DNA of 64,000 bases, from assembly GCF_019795295.1 (NCBI RefSeq), contig NZ_JAIMCG010000002.1, positions 310,001 to 374,000 on the forward strand. The letters are read 5' to 3'. Made by a program: the position numbers and the translations under genes. The number at the start of each line of letters is the position of its first letter. Within the stretch, counting starts at the first letter, position 1. Under the pieces are notes generated by a model, which was not told the DNA's origin, did not search any database, and saw only the letters and a list, made by a program, of their open reading frames with translations. Below, piece by piece: positions 26,630-35,427 of the stretch. This stretch comes from Cupriavidus sp. AU9028 (GTDB lineage Bacteria > Pseudomonadota > Gammaproteobacteria > Burkholderiales > Burkholderiaceae).

Positions 26630-27976
26630 ATGAATCCCTCCCTGCATGAGCCGACGAGTGGCCAGGCAGTCCCCGAGAGCGATCTGATCGAGCGGATCGC
26701 GAGCGCCGCCGAACGGTTGCCGGCGATGGAATCGTCTGCCTTCGGCACAGCGGTCGATCGCTTCGCGAACTGCCGGGTCGTGTTGCTGGGCGAAGCGAGC
26801 CACGGCACCCTGGAGTTCTACGAAGCTCGCGCCGCGCTAACCCGTCATCTGATCGAGCACCATGGTTTCAATATCGTTGCCGTCGAGGCTGACTGGCCGG
26901 ACGCGGCGGTGCTCGATCGGTACGTGCGCCAGCTTCCGGCGCCCGAGCACCAGGAGCCACCCTTCCGCCGTTTCCCTACCTGGATGTGGCGCAACACCTG
27001 CGTGGAACGCTTCATCGAGTGGATGCGCCAATACAACGCGGACCGTTCGCCGGAGCAACGCGCCAGCTTTCACGGACTGGACATCTACAGCCTGGGCAGT
27101 TCCATCTCGACGGTGCTGGGCTACCTGAACGACGTGGACCCCGATGCCGCCCATCAGGCGCGCGAGCGCTACGGTTGCCTGCTCCCCTGGCGCGGCAACC
27201 CCTCCGCCTATGGACTGGCCGTGCTGAGCGGCCGTGCCCGCGACTGCGAGGACGCCGTCACCGCGCAGTTGCAGGCGCTGCTGCAAAAGCGGCTGGACTA
27301 CGCGGGGACCGGGCACGAACCCTTCTTCGATGCCGCGCAGAACGCGCATCTGGTCGCGTCCGCGGAGCAGTACTACCGCCTGATGTACCGGGGCGGCCCG
27401 GACAGCTGGAACCTGCGCGATACGCACATGTTCGACACGCTGGCGCGCCTGATCGAGATCGGCAGGCCGAATGCGCGCGCGGTGGTGTGGGCGCACAACT
27501 CGCATATCGGCAATGCCCAGGCCACCGCGATGGGGCGGGACCACGGCGAGGTCAATATCGGGCAACTGTGCCGGGAGCGCTTCGGCGCGCAGGCGGCGCT
27601 GATCGGCCTGTCCACCAGCGGCGGCACGGTGGCCGCGGCGTCGGACTGGGACGGCCCGATGGAAATCAAGACCGTGGTGCCGGCTCGCTCCGACAGTTAC
27701 GAGGCGCTGTTCCACCGCACCGGCATCGACCGCTTCCTGCTGGACCTGCGCGAAGGACAGCACGAGGACATGCGGACCCTGCTGACGGTGCCGCGGCAGG
27801 AGCGCTTCATCGGCGTGATCTACCGGCCCGACACCGAGTTCGCCAGCCACTACGCGGTTGCCTGTCTGCCGGAACAGTTCGACGCACTGCTGTGGTTCGA
27901 TACGACCCGCGCCGTGGACGCCTTGCCCACCGGCATGCGCGCGGGCGTTCCGGACACCTATCCGTTCGGCGTGTAG
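26630..27976 (+). CDS. Erythromycin esterase-family hydrolase
   Basis: A 448-residue enzyme of the erythromycin esterase (EreA/EreB) superfamily, many of whose members are not antibiotic resistance enzymes. Conserved patterns are LLGEASHGTLEFYEAR near residue 51 (Glu and His of the active site), FNIVAVEADWPDAAVLDRYV, MRQYNADR, GLDIYSLGSSI, RDTHMFDTLARLI and AHNSHIGNAQAT. All expected catalytic Glu and His residues are present. The GGAG site supports the ATG at 26630. Family call is strong; actual substrate and resistance are unknown, so it should not be read as a resistance gene without test. Confidence 0.88.
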   Translation: MNPSLHEPTSGQAVPESDLIERIASAAERLPAMESSAFGTAVDRFANCRVVLLGEASHGTLEFYEARAALTRHLIEHHGFNIVAVEADWPDAAVLDRYVRQLPAPEHQEPPFRRFPTWMWRNTCVERFIEWMRQYNADRSPEQRASFHGLDIYSLGSSISTVLGYLNDVDPDAAHQARERYGCLLPWRGNPSAYGLAVLSGRARDCEDAVTAQLQALLQKRLDYAGTGHEPFFDAAQNAHLVASAEQYYRLMYRGGPDSWNLRDTHMFDTLARLIEIGRPNARAVVWAHNSHIGNAQATAMGRDHGEVNIGQLCRERFGAQAALIGLSTSGGTVAAASDWDGPMEIKTVVPARSDSYEALFHRTGIDRFLLDLREGQHEDMRTLLTVPRQERFIGVIYRPDTEFASHYAVACLPEQFDALLWFDTTRAVDALPTGMRAGVPDTYPFGV

Positions 27977-28102
27977 CGCGGCTTGACGGCAGCGCGTTGC
28001 AGGAATCCGACGCCGACGGCGCAAGTTGCATCCGGTCACAAGGCGGAGACGGCCCGGCGCTATCATCGGCACGCCAGCAAGCAACGGTCGATTGCCGATC
28101 CC

Positions 28103-28894
28103 ATGCGCCTGCCCTCCAGCGTTTCCCGTCCGCCACGCCCACTTGCCAACCGCCGTGCTGGCCGGCGTGCAGCGCATCGTGCCGGCCGCTCTGCCCTTGC
28201 CGTCCTTGCCGTCCTTGCCCTCCTTGCAGCCGTGCTGCCGGCATCGGCCTTCGCCGCACGACCGCTGGTCACCGACGACGCCCGCATCGTCGATCCGAAG
28301 GCGTGCCAGCTGGAGACATGGCTGCGCTTCAACCGCGGAGGCACCGAACGCTGGGCGCTGCCCGGCTGCAACTTCACCGGCAACCTGGAGATCACGGCGG
28401 GCGGTTCGGTCCAGCGTGTCGGCGACGACCTCGCCCTGACCGATGCGGTGCTGCAGGCCAAGACCGTGCTCCATCCTGTCGAGCCCAACGATTACGGCGT
28501 CGCGCTGACCGTCGGCGTGACCGAAGAGCCGAAGGCCGAGCGCCGCACCACCCCCGGCTCGGTATTCGCCTACCTCCCCGTAACGGTTTCCCTGCGGGAT
28601 GACCACACGCTGCTGCACGCGAACCTCGGCGTGACCCGCAGCCGCACCGAAGGCACCACGCGCATGACATGGGGCGTGGCCGCGGAGAACGTGGTGACCC
28701 ACCGCCTGGCGCTGATTGCGGAAACCTATGGTGAGAACCGCGGCAATCCCTGGTATCAGCTCGGGCTGCGCCTGTGGCTGGTGCCGCAGCGGGTGCAACT
28801 CGATGCAACCTATGGCAGCCGCCTTGGCGATCAGCGCGATGCCCGCTTCGTCTCGCTCGGCCTGCGGCTGCTCTCGCCGCCCTTCCTTCCCTGA
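28103..28894 (+). CDS. Secreted protein of unknown function, possibly outer-membrane
   Basis: A 263-residue protein with an Arg-rich N-terminus followed by a hydrophobic signal (SALAVLAVLALLAAVLPASAF). The mature part starts ARPLVTDDARIVDPKACQLE and contains beta-like alternation (GNLEITAGGSVQRVGDDLAL, LDATYGSRLGDQRDARFVSL, ending LSPPFLP), like outer-membrane barrels. Cys in KACQLE and in LPGCNFTG could pair. I do not recognise a family. Upstream it lies 126 bases from the esterase homologue; the porin follows downstream. Confidence 0.65.
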   Translation: MRLPSSVSRPPRPLANRRAGRRAAHRAGRSALAVLAVLALLAAVLPASAFAARPLVTDDARIVDPKACQLETWLRFNRGGTERWALPGCNFTGNLEITAGGSVQRVGDDLALTDAVLQAKTVLHPVEPNDYGVALTVGVTEEPKAERRTTPGSVFAYLPVTVSLRDDHTLLHANLGVTRSRTEGTTRMTWGVAAENVVTHRLALIAETYGENRGNPWYQLGLRLWLVPQRVQLDATYGSRLGDQRDARFVSLGLRLLSPPFLP

Positions 28895-29119
28895 TCCGCT
28901 CTCGCCCTTGCCACCCTTTCAGGGGCAGGGCAAGCCGCTTTCTTTTTGCGTTGCACCAATGCAACGGACCGGAAAGCGGATTAGTAGTTACCCGAGGATG
29001 TCACAAAAGGTAACCATTATTGGCCCCGTCTTCACCGGCGGGCGTTCACGGTCCAGCCTGCGCCGCATGGCCGGTGACAGATGGAATGTCTCCCGTTACC
29101 AATCAAAAGAGATAACACC

Positions 29120-30178
29120 GTGAAGAAAGCCCTTCTCGCCATGGCCGCCACTGCGGCATGTGCTTCCTCCGGCGCAGCGTTCGCCCAAACCAATGTCACG
29201 CTGTACGGTATCGTCGATGCCGGTCTGGAATTCGCCACCAACGCGCCGAACGACGCCGGCGGCGACAACGTCTTCCGCATGAACTCGGGCAACCTGTCGG
29301 GCTCCCGCTGGGGCCTGAAGGGCACCGAGGACCTGGGCAACGGCCTGAAGGGTATCTTCGTGCTGGAAAGCGGCTTCGACATCGACACCGGCCGCTCGGC
29401 ACAAGGCAGCCGCCTGTTCGGCCGCAACGCCTATGTCGGTCTGCAAGGCAACTTCGGCGCCGTCACGCTCGGCCGCCAGCAGAACGCCCTGTACGACCTG
29501 TTCGGCGCCTATGACCCGATGGCTGTCGGCCCGCGCTACTCGCTGAACAGCGTCGACTCCGCCTTCAACGGCCGGGCCGACAACATGATCAAGTACCGCG
29601 GCAAGTTCGGCGGCCTGACCGCCATGGCCTTCTACAGCTTTGGCCGCGACAACAACGGCGAAGTCCCGGGCGAAGCCAAGGTTGCCCGCAACATCGGTGC
29701 TGGCCTGTCGTACTCGGCCGGCGCCTTCTCGATCGGCACCGCCTACGACCAGTACCAGGGCGCCACGGTTGCACTGGCAGACCGTGCTTCGAAGCGTTGG
29801 GCCTTCGGCTCCTCGCTGGCCCTGGGCAACGCCAAGCTGTTCGCGGGCTACCGCTGGATGCGTGACGACGGCGTGGGCAGCGCTACCGCCGCCTCGACCC
29901 GCAGCAACCTGTACTGGACCGGCGCCAGCTACAAGTTCACCCCGGCCTTCAGCCTGACCGGCGCGGCCTACTACCACGACAGCAAGAACAGCGGCGCCGA
30001 TCCGTGGATGTTCGTGGTGTCGGCCGACTACTCGCTGTCCAAGCGTACCGACGTGTACCTGAACGCTGGGTACGTTCGCAACAAGGACGGCTCGGAGCTG
30101 GGCCTGAGCGGCGTGGGCACGGCCCAGGCTGGCGAAAACCAGACCGGCGTGACTGTCGGCCTGCGTCACCGCTTCTGA
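29120..30178 (+). CDS. Gram-negative porin (OmpC/Omp32-type)
   Basis: A 352-residue outer-membrane trimeric porin of the beta-proteobacterial type, passing small anions or nutrients. The signal peptide is MKKALLAMAATAACASSGAA (cleavage about AFA-QT). The mature start QTNVTLYGIVDAGLEFATN is the hallmark first strand; GSRWGLKGTEDLGNGLKGIF, RLFGRNAYVGLQGNFGAVTLGRQ and the C-terminal GVTVGLRHRF, ending in Phe, complete the barrel. The ATG at 29120 was chosen for the signal peptide. A strong terminator follows at 30293. It has strong G+C-rich codons, as expected of an abundant protein. Confidence 0.95.
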   Translation: MKKALLAMAATAACASSGAAFAQTNVTLYGIVDAGLEFATNAPNDAGGDNVFRMNSGNLSGSRWGLKGTEDLGNGLKGIFVLESGFDIDTGRSAQGSRLFGRNAYVGLQGNFGAVTLGRQQNALYDLFGAYDPMAVGPRYSLNSVDSAFNGRADNMIKYRGKFGGLTAMAFYSFGRDNNGEVPGEAKVARNIGAGLSYSAGAFSIGTAYDQYQGATVALADRASKRWAFGSSLALGNAKLFAGYRWMRDDGVGSATAASTRSNLYWTGASYKFTPAFSLTGAAYYHDSKNSGADPWMFVVSADYSLSKRTDVYLNAGYVRNKDGSELGLSGVGTAQAGENQTGVTVGLRHRF

Positions 30179-30292
30179 TAGAAGCATCGGCTGGCCCACG
30201 TGACGGGCAAGCCGCGCGCCGTGCCGGGAAACCGGCGCGGCGTGCGCGAACCTTCATATCGACCTTGTCTTCTTCATGGGTGCAAGGACGTT

Positions 30293-30321
30293 GGGCCGGT
30301 CACTTCGACCGGCCCTTTTTT
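30293..30321 (+). terminator. Strong rho-independent terminator of the porin gene
   Basis: Stem GGGCCGGTC (30293-30301) and GACCGGCCC (30307-30315) with the 5-base loop ACTTC, then six T (30316-30321). Confidence 0.9.
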
Positions 30322-30373
30322 CTTGGCCCCACGCCGGCTGTCGCCCTTCGCCCTGCCACGGCGCCCAAGCCCG

Positions 30374-30763
30374 TCACCGGCGCGCTGGCTCGGAAGCCGG
30401 CTCCGGCTCCAGCTCGCAAAAGCGCAGCCGGTTGCCGAAGGGGTCCGCCACTTCCATCACCTTTCCCCACGGCACCTCCTCGACGCCAGGCCGGGCATAC
30501 CGGTAGCGCTTGCTCGCCAGCTCCTGCTGGAACGCATCGATACCCGTCACCGGCACGAATACCACCCCGCCCGGCGTGCTGTCGCCATGGTGCTCGCTCA
30601 GGTGCAACACCAGTTCCGAGCGCCGAATCTGCGCGTAACGCGGCAAATCGGCTTCGAATTGATGTTCCCAGTCGAGGGTGAAGCCGAGAAAGTCCAGATA
30701 GAAGTCGCTCGCCTGCTGCCAGGCGAAGACGCGCAATACGGGAATGGCGGGGGCCAGGTGCAT
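30374..30763 (-). CDS. Glyoxalase/bleomycin-resistance (VOC) superfamily protein
   Basis: A 129-residue single-domain VOC protein. Pattern: VLRVFAWQQASDFYLDFLGF, LDWEHQFEADLP, YAQIRRSELVLHLSEHHGDS and the C-terminal WGKVMEVADPFGNRLRFCE. His residues in HLSEHHGD and Glu in EVADPFGN could bind a metal. The ATG at 30763 (MHLAPAIPVL) was chosen since it begins the first strand. It is divergent from the LexA-boxed gene at 30945, and the two LexA boxes lie in the shared 181-base gap, so it may also be SOS-linked. Substrate unknown. Confidence 0.85.
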   Translation of the reverse strand: MHLAPAIPVLRVFAWQQASDFYLDFLGFTLDWEHQFEADLPRYAQIRRSELVLHLSEHHGDSTPGGVVFVPVTGIDAFQQELASKRYRYARPGVEEVPWGKVMEVADPFGNRLRFCELEPEPASEPARR

Positions 30764-30894
30764 ATCGGTTCTCGGGTCTTGTCTTGCGGCGGGGGTCGGC
30801 CTGGAAGCCACTCCTGATGATCTCGTGGCCCGTGCGCAACGCCAACCTTGTTGCTCCGGATTCTCACCGATTTTCCCTTGCATCCGCGCCAATA

Positions 30895-30910
30895 CTGTAT
30901 ATCCTTACAG
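30895..30910. promoter_or_regulatory. LexA (SOS) box 1
   Basis: CTGTATATCCTTACAG matches the CTGT-N8-ACAG LexA half-site pattern exactly. A TTGCAT at 30878-30883 could be the -35 element and TATCCT at 30900-30905 the -10, which would place the box over the promoter core. Confidence 0.75.
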
Positions 30911-30913
30911 GTA

Positions 30914-30929
30914 CTGTACGTCCATACAG
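30914..30929. promoter_or_regulatory. LexA (SOS) box 2
   Basis: CTGTACGTCCATACAG is a second CTGT-N8-ACAG site, 19 bases downstream of box 1 (about two helical turns) and 15 bases before the start codon at 30945. Two boxes so close suggest tight SOS repression. Confidence 0.78.
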
Positions 30930-30944
30930 TTACGGGAGTCAGCG

Positions 30945-31358
30945 ATGGAAAACCGACTTGAGGACCTGATCGATCTCCACGGCAATTACGACCGGATGGT
31001 ACTGCGCTGGCTGTGCCACCACGTCGGCGTTCCCAGGCTGGGCCGCGCTGCCGCCGAACTGTCGCGCCGGCCGCAGGGCGGCAAACCGGACCTCGTCGCC
31101 GTCTGCAGGAAGCTTGGAGTGCGCCCGCTCGGCCGGATGGCCGGCACGGGCAGCAAACCCTCCTCCAGCCGCAAGGCCAGGGACCGGACCGTGGGCGACC
31201 GGTATCTCGCTCGCATCCGGCAGATCCTGGACGCCCCGAAGGGCGAGTCACCTGCGGGCGGCCAGCACAAGCCGGCCCGGGACGACCGCAACGCAAAGGA
31301 AGGCAGCGCGGCGCCGGTGCGGCAGGGATCGTTGCCCTTTGCGGCAACCCCGGCTTAG
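30945..31358 (+). CDS. Putative SOS-regulated small protein of unknown function
   Basis: A 137-residue basic protein. The N-terminal third (MENRLEDLIDLHGNYDRMVL, RWLCHHVGVPRLGRAAAELS) reads as a folded helical segment and the C-terminal part (residues 65-137) is disordered and Lys/Arg/Ser-rich, like a DNA-binding tail. GGGAG precedes the ATG at 30945. Two LexA boxes sit directly upstream, so this gene is probably induced by DNA damage. I do not recognise it as any known SOS gene (not recA, imuA/B, dnaE2, umuDC or sulA). Function unknown. Confidence 0.65.
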   Translation: MENRLEDLIDLHGNYDRMVLRWLCHHVGVPRLGRAAAELSRRPQGGKPDLVAVCRKLGVRPLGRMAGTGSKPSSSRKARDRTVGDRYLARIRQILDAPKGESPAGGQHKPARDDRNAKEGSAAPVRQGSLPFAATPA

Positions 31359-31454
31359 CCGCCGGCTTGCTCCATCTCCCCGGCTGGCGGGAGGGGCGCT
31401 GGGGAGGGGGGTGGCCGGGATGAGCGCAACAACCGGAATGGCAGGGATATCGCC

Positions 31455-31820
31455 CTACGCCAGCGGATCGTTGCGCGGTGGCCGCTCCTCGCGCTCGTCG
31501 GTGCGGTCGGCGCGGTCCGAAGGCATATCCGCCGGTATGCCCTCGGCCGCATCGGCGATCCGCTCGCCGATCTGCTCCTCGGGCAGGATCGACTCCGTCC
31601 GGTTGTCCATCGGATAGTCCTGCTCCGCCTCGGGCAGCCCTTCCACGTTCATGTCCGAGTCGATCGGCTCGATTTCGGCGGCCGGATCCAGCGTGCTCGG
31701 GATCGCGCCCGCTTCGCGCACGATCTCGCGCTCGCGTTCCAGATCCTCGTCTCCCGTTTCGTCCGGCGTGTCCTTCGCGACAACCGAGTCTGGATCGACA
31801 TTGTTCGACTGCTCTTTCAT
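31455..31820 (-). CDS. Acidic hypothetical protein
   Basis: A 121-residue, strongly acidic protein (many Asp and Glu; DETGDEDLEREREIVREA, EIEPIDSDMNVEGLPEAEQD). It has no signal peptide, helix bundle or domain that I recognise and looks intrinsically disordered. It is on the same strand as the BON protein whose stop lies upstream at 31901, and the two may be co-transcribed (81 bases apart). Possibly a stress-related small protein; this is a guess. Confidence 0.5.
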   Translation of the reverse strand: MKEQSNNVDPDSVVAKDTPDETGDEDLEREREIVREAGAIPSTLDPAAEIEPIDSDMNVEGLPEAEQDYPMDNRTESILPEEQIGERIADAAEGIPADMPSDRADRTDEREERPPRNDPLA

Positions 31821-31900
31821 TTGGGCTCCGTCAAATAGAAGAAGGGTTGGACCCGGCGCAGCAGCCGCGCTGGTGCGCCGGTCGTTTCCGCTGCCAAAGT

Positions 31901-33109
31901 TCAGGTCGAGCGCTCCGTCGGCTTGGTACTGCCGCCATAGGGATCGGTGCCGCGGGGTACCTCCCCGGCGCCGACTTCCATGCCGCCCGCGTAGCTGCTG
32001 GCAGTACTGCCGGTATTCGCGCCCGCCGAGCTGACGCCGCTGATATGCGAGTCGTCCGGCCGGGTCTCATGGCTCACCCCGAGTTGCGGCACCTTGCCGC
32101 CGCTGCGGGATCCTTCCCGGTCCACCCGGATCTGGTTCTCCACTTCGGTGACACCGAAGGTGTCATCGGCCAGATCCTCGATGTAGAACTTCTGCTGGCG
32201 ATCGCGCACCGTGCCGCTGAGCGTCACCACTCCCTCGCGCACCTTCACCTCGACATGTTCGACGTCGAGGCGATGATCGTGCGCGAGCCGTTCGCACAGG
32301 TCCTCCTGGATCCGCTCGTCGCTGCGTCGATACCCCTTGGGTGCCACGCGCCGGCTTCCGGTACCGGGGCTGCTCTGCCCCCATTGGGAGCGCATCGGCG
32401 AGCTGGTGAACTGCTCGTAGGACGCGTCACGGCCGTGCGGCTGTCCATAGCCGGACCGGTTCCAGTCGTCGCCAGCCCAGCCGGCCACGCGGCCGCCCGC
32501 ACCCGGGCGCTCCGATTCCGGATAGCGCCCGCCAGCGTCAGTCCAGCGCGAACTGGCGGCCCGGCGCTGCATGTTGTCCTGCATGGCGCCGCCCATGCCT
32601 TCGCCTTCCTGCTGCCAGGACTGCGCATCGAGCTGTCCGACATCCGAGATGCCGTAGGCATCGGCCATCCGCTCGCGCGCCTGCGGATCGTCCGGCTCAT
32701 AACGGTCACGCCAGGGCGTGCGCGATTGATCGGGGAACGGTCCGCCGCCGAAACGCTCGCCGCGGTGCTGCCGCGGGTCCGGACGGTCCCAGCCGCCGCG
32801 CGGCGTCCCGCGGTCGCCGCGCATCACCTCCCGCGTGGAGGGGAAGGTGCCGTACGGGTTGTCGCCCATCGGCTCCTCATAGGTGTTGCCATAGCGGCCC
32901 TCGCCGAAGCGACCGGCGCCATACCCGCCCTCGGCGCGGCGACCCTGGCCGAAGGCCTCGTCGTAATCGGCATGACCGCGCCGGCCCCAGCCTTGCCCGC
33001 GCGTGGTCGGCCCGCGTTCCTGGAATTCACCCGGCCCGTCGTTGCGATCTTCACCACTGTAGGGTTGCCGGTAGTCCCATACCCGGCGGCTTGTCCTGTC
33101 TTCGTTCAT
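31901..33109 (-). CDS. BON-domain protein with long Gly/Arg-rich N-terminal region
   Basis: A 402-residue protein. Residues 1-280 are low-complexity (RRGHADYDEAFGQGRRAEGG, repeated GR, GY and GD dipeptides) and look disordered. A BON domain is at about residues 290-355 (RSDERIQEDLCERLAHDHRL, VKVREGVVTLSGTVRDRQQK, TEVENQIRVD). BON domains bind phospholipids and occur in envelope and osmotic stress proteins. There is no clear signal peptide at the chosen ATG (MNEDRTSRRVWD). The ATG at 33109 was taken because it has a GGAGG about 8 bases upstream. Partial similarity to OsmY-like BON proteins is domain-level only. Confidence 0.8.
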   Translation of the reverse strand: MNEDRTSRRVWDYRQPYSGEDRNDGPGEFQERGPTTRGQGWGRRGHADYDEAFGQGRRAEGGYGAGRFGEGRYGNTYEEPMGDNPYGTFPSTREVMRGDRGTPRGGWDRPDPRQHRGERFGGGPFPDQSRTPWRDRYEPDDPQARERMADAYGISDVGQLDAQSWQQEGEGMGGAMQDNMQRRAASSRWTDAGGRYPESERPGAGGRVAGWAGDDWNRSGYGQPHGRDASYEQFTSSPMRSQWGQSSPGTGSRRVAPKGYRRSDERIQEDLCERLAHDHRLDVEHVEVKVREGVVTLSGTVRDRQQKFYIEDLADDTFGVTEVENQIRVDREGSRSGGKVPQLGVSHETRPDDSHISGVSSAGANTGSTASSYAGGMEVGAGEVPRGTDPYGGSTKPTERST

Positions 33110-33476
33110 GGTTGCCTCCGTTGTAAGAAATGCAAGACGCGGCGGAGCAATTCGCAACGGCGCGCGCAGAGCGGCCAAGGCGATATGCCGCCGCTTGGCG
33201 ACGTCCATGCAACGCAATTTCCATTCCGTCGAGGGATTTGTGCGCGAAGAGACAGTTCAACCATACCGGGCCCGGTAGGCTGTTTCTGCGCGGGAGGACT
33301 GACCGCTCGCCCGCGTTTGACGCCTCTCCCGTTCCCCGGTGGAGAGGCGTCCTTTCTCTGCCGCAGGAAATCGGCAAGAGGGCTGACGAAGGCGGGAAGA
33401 CAGGCCGGCGACTCGGGTGAGCACCGGCCTTTTGCAGTTGGGACAGGCTAGCCTGCGGCGACGTCCGCCGCGATTG
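33110..33476. other. Intergenic region with a perfect 11-bp stem-loop
   Basis: About 370 bases between the BON gene and the methyltransferase. It holds a perfect stem GACGCCTCTCC (33319-33329) and GGAGAGGCGTC (33341-33351) with an 11-base loop. The plus strand runs CTTTCTCTG after it, weakly terminator-like; the minus strand has none. It may be an RNA structure or terminator; I cannot tell. Confidence 0.5.
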
Positions 33477-34475
33477 TCATAGCGGTTTGCGCGCGACGCA
33501 GAACAGGCTCAGCGCCGCGGCCGGCGAGTTCGGATCGATACCGGAGAGCCGCTGCGCAAGGCGGATTTTCAGAGGCGGCCGCCCCATCGTGCCGGTCATC
33601 ACCTCCCTGCCGACATAGTGGCTGTGCGGATAGATCTGGATGTCGAAGCCCAGCGGACGCAGCGTCGAATTCACCAGCTCGCGCGTGAGCCCGTCACCGG
33701 GGCGGTGGTGCAGCTCGGTGGCCAGCGCCCAGATCTGTTCGTCGTCCGCCGCGGTATGGCCGCCGCGCTTGAGCCAGCGGTAGATCGGCAGACGCATGCG
33801 CCAGGCCAGCAGCGCAATGCCGCGGAAGTCCCAGGCCGACTGCTGCGGATCGTGGTCGAGGATCAGATAACCGCCCGGACGAACGAGGCGCGCCGCCTCG
33901 ATCAGCGCGCGGCGCATATCGTCCAGGTGGTGCAGCGATCCGTTGATCGCGACCACGTCGGCGATGCCCGAGCGCAGCGGCATGTCGTGTCCATCCGCGC
34001 GCAGCGGCACATAGCCGACGCTTGCCGCTCGCTCCAGACTGCCGGTCGCGATGTCCACGCCGATGGCGATGAGCGGTTTGCCGCCCAGCGTCGCCAGCAG
34101 GTTGCCCGGACCGCAGCCAACGTCCACCAGCACCTTGCCGTCCAGTGTTCCCAGCACCCCAAGCCAGCGATCGCGCAGCTCCGGGTAACGGTGCACGAAG
34201 GCGAGCCAGTCATCCATCCAGCGCGGATGGCTGAAGTAATGCGCGTTGGCGTGCATCCCTTCGGTAAACCACGGAATCGCGCTTTCCGGATAGGTGCCGT
34301 CGTGCACCTTGGCGTCCGGTTTCAGATACGGCCGCAGCCGCTCCATATAGCCCTCCTGTCGCGCCGCGCCCTTGCGTGCGGCAGAGGACGTCTCTCGACG
34401 GGCCGGTCCACGTTGGGAGGCGTCGGCGTCGGGGGGTGGCGAAACAGCAGGGTTGGTCAGCAGTGCGTCGTTCAT
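33477..34475 (-). CDS. Class I SAM-dependent methyltransferase
   Basis: A 332-residue cytoplasmic enzyme with a methyltransferase_11-type core. Motif I is VLVDVGCGPGNLLATLGG (residues about 115-132), acidic motif II is in AIGVDIATGSLERA, motif III in ADVVAINGSLHHLDD and post III in ARLVRPGGYLILDHDP. The N-terminal 95 residues carry a less ordered tail before the core. The C-terminal part (QQSAWDFRGIALLAWRMRLP and following) likely forms a substrate-specific cap. Methylation target unknown. Stop lies at 33477 with no terminator of note. Confidence 0.85.
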   Translation of the reverse strand: MNDALLTNPAVSPPPDADASQRGPARRETSSAARKGAARQEGYMERLRPYLKPDAKVHDGTYPESAIPWFTEGMHANAHYFSHPRWMDDWLAFVHRYPELRDRWLGVLGTLDGKVLVDVGCGPGNLLATLGGKPLIAIGVDIATGSLERAASVGYVPLRADGHDMPLRSGIADVVAINGSLHHLDDMRRALIEAARLVRPGGYLILDHDPQQSAWDFRGIALLAWRMRLPIYRWLKRGGHTAADDEQIWALATELHHRPGDGLTRELVNSTLRPLGFDIQIYPHSHYVGREVMTGTMGRPPLKIRLAQRLSGIDPNSPAAALSLFCVARKPL

Positions 34476-35106
34476 TATTGGGTCCCGGGTGAAACGCAGG
34501 GCGCGCCGCCGTCGCGGGCGGAACCGGCGTCAGGTACAGGTATGCATCACGACGGGCAGTCCGCGCTGAAGATTCGGACTGCGCCGCGCCAGGAACGCAA
34601 AGAGAGGCCGAGCCGATGCGTGCCGGCCGGCTTGCCCTACTTTGCGCGATCGAACAAATGGCGGCAGCATGCGCCGAAGACGAGTCCTGACCCGGTGGAC
34701 CTTGCCGAGGCTCTTCCTTTCCCCCGGATGGGAGCCTTGGTACATAGCGCGCGTGCACATCCAATAACGGTGTCCCATAGTGGATGACACTGCGACCGAT
34801 GCAGCGCCGCCAACCATGGAACTACCCCTGATGGAATCTAGGCAGCGGATGTTGCAAGCGCAAATGATTTGGAAGGCGGTTTGTTATTCAGCGCACACAA
34901 GAAAATGCCCCCGCGGGCGTTACTGCGGCGTGAAATCGGGACGGAAAGGGAGTTAGGTAAGGGAAAGTGGCGGGATAGAGATCGGAAGAAGGGAGACCGT
35001 GACGCCGGGCAGAATGGAGCAGTCGTGCACTGCAACATGTTCTTCGACTCGACGCAAAGGCCCGCCAGCAGGGCCGGCGGGCGCCCTTCAGCCAGCCCCG
35101 GGGCGG
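34476..35106. other. Gene-free region with a more A+T-rich stretch
   Basis: About 630 bases with no supportable gene. It holds some low-G+C text (about 34760-35040) unlike its surroundings, with no ORF, operator or repeat that I can defend. A GC stem (GCCCGCC at 35060-35066, GGCGGGC at 35076-35082) at the right edge could serve as a weak terminator of the minus-strand gene ending at 35107, with only CTTTG after it. Confidence 0.4.
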
Positions 35107-35427
35107 TCATTTCCCCTTGGCATCCGAGGCGGGATATCCATAGCTCTGCGCCGCCGATCCGGTGCGATTGCTGCTGGAGTTCGACTGTTTCCCGCTGCTG
35201 CTTCGGCTGCCGCTGCCCTTGGTTGCGTCATGCTGGCGGCTCCCCGCCTGCGCCTTGTCCGGGCCGGTACCGGTGGTCGGCGCATGCCTGGTGGGGCCCG
35301 GCGCGACATCCGAAGCGGCGGTACCCGGTGCACGATCGCTTCCCGCGGCGGTTCCGGTTCCGGATGTCTGCGACCAGGCGGGAGTGGTCAGCAGGATGGC
35401 AGTGACCAATGTGGCAATGCGTTTCAT
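35107..35427 (-). CDS. Small disordered exported protein
   Basis: A 106-residue protein with a signal peptide (MKRIATLVTAILLTTPAWSQ) and a Ser/Gly/Thr-rich tail (SGKQSNSSSNRTGSAAQSYG). It is similar in general make-up to the exported proteins at 14630 and 35897 but I cannot claim homology. The start at 35427 was chosen for its signal peptide. Function unknown; might be a periplasmic stress or cell-surface peptide. Confidence 0.55.
   Translation of the reverse strand: MKRIATLVTAILLTTPAWSQTSGTGTAAGSDRAPGTAASDVAPGPTRHAPTTGTGPDKAQAGSRQHDATKGSGSRSSSGKQSNSSSNRTGSAAQSYGYPASDAKGK

Noticed and set aside
26630-27976. Labelling the erythromycin-esterase homologue as a macrolide resistance gene
   Set aside because: The family is broad and most chromosomal members have no known resistance role; the sequence does not settle the substrate.
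26837-28798. Long minus-strand open frame over the erythromycin-esterase homologue
   Set aside because: Antisense shadow; no domain, composition typical of a shifted G+C-rich gene.
31478-33451. Long plus-strand open frame antisense to the BON protein
   Set aside because: No motif and the BON domain is clear on the other strand.
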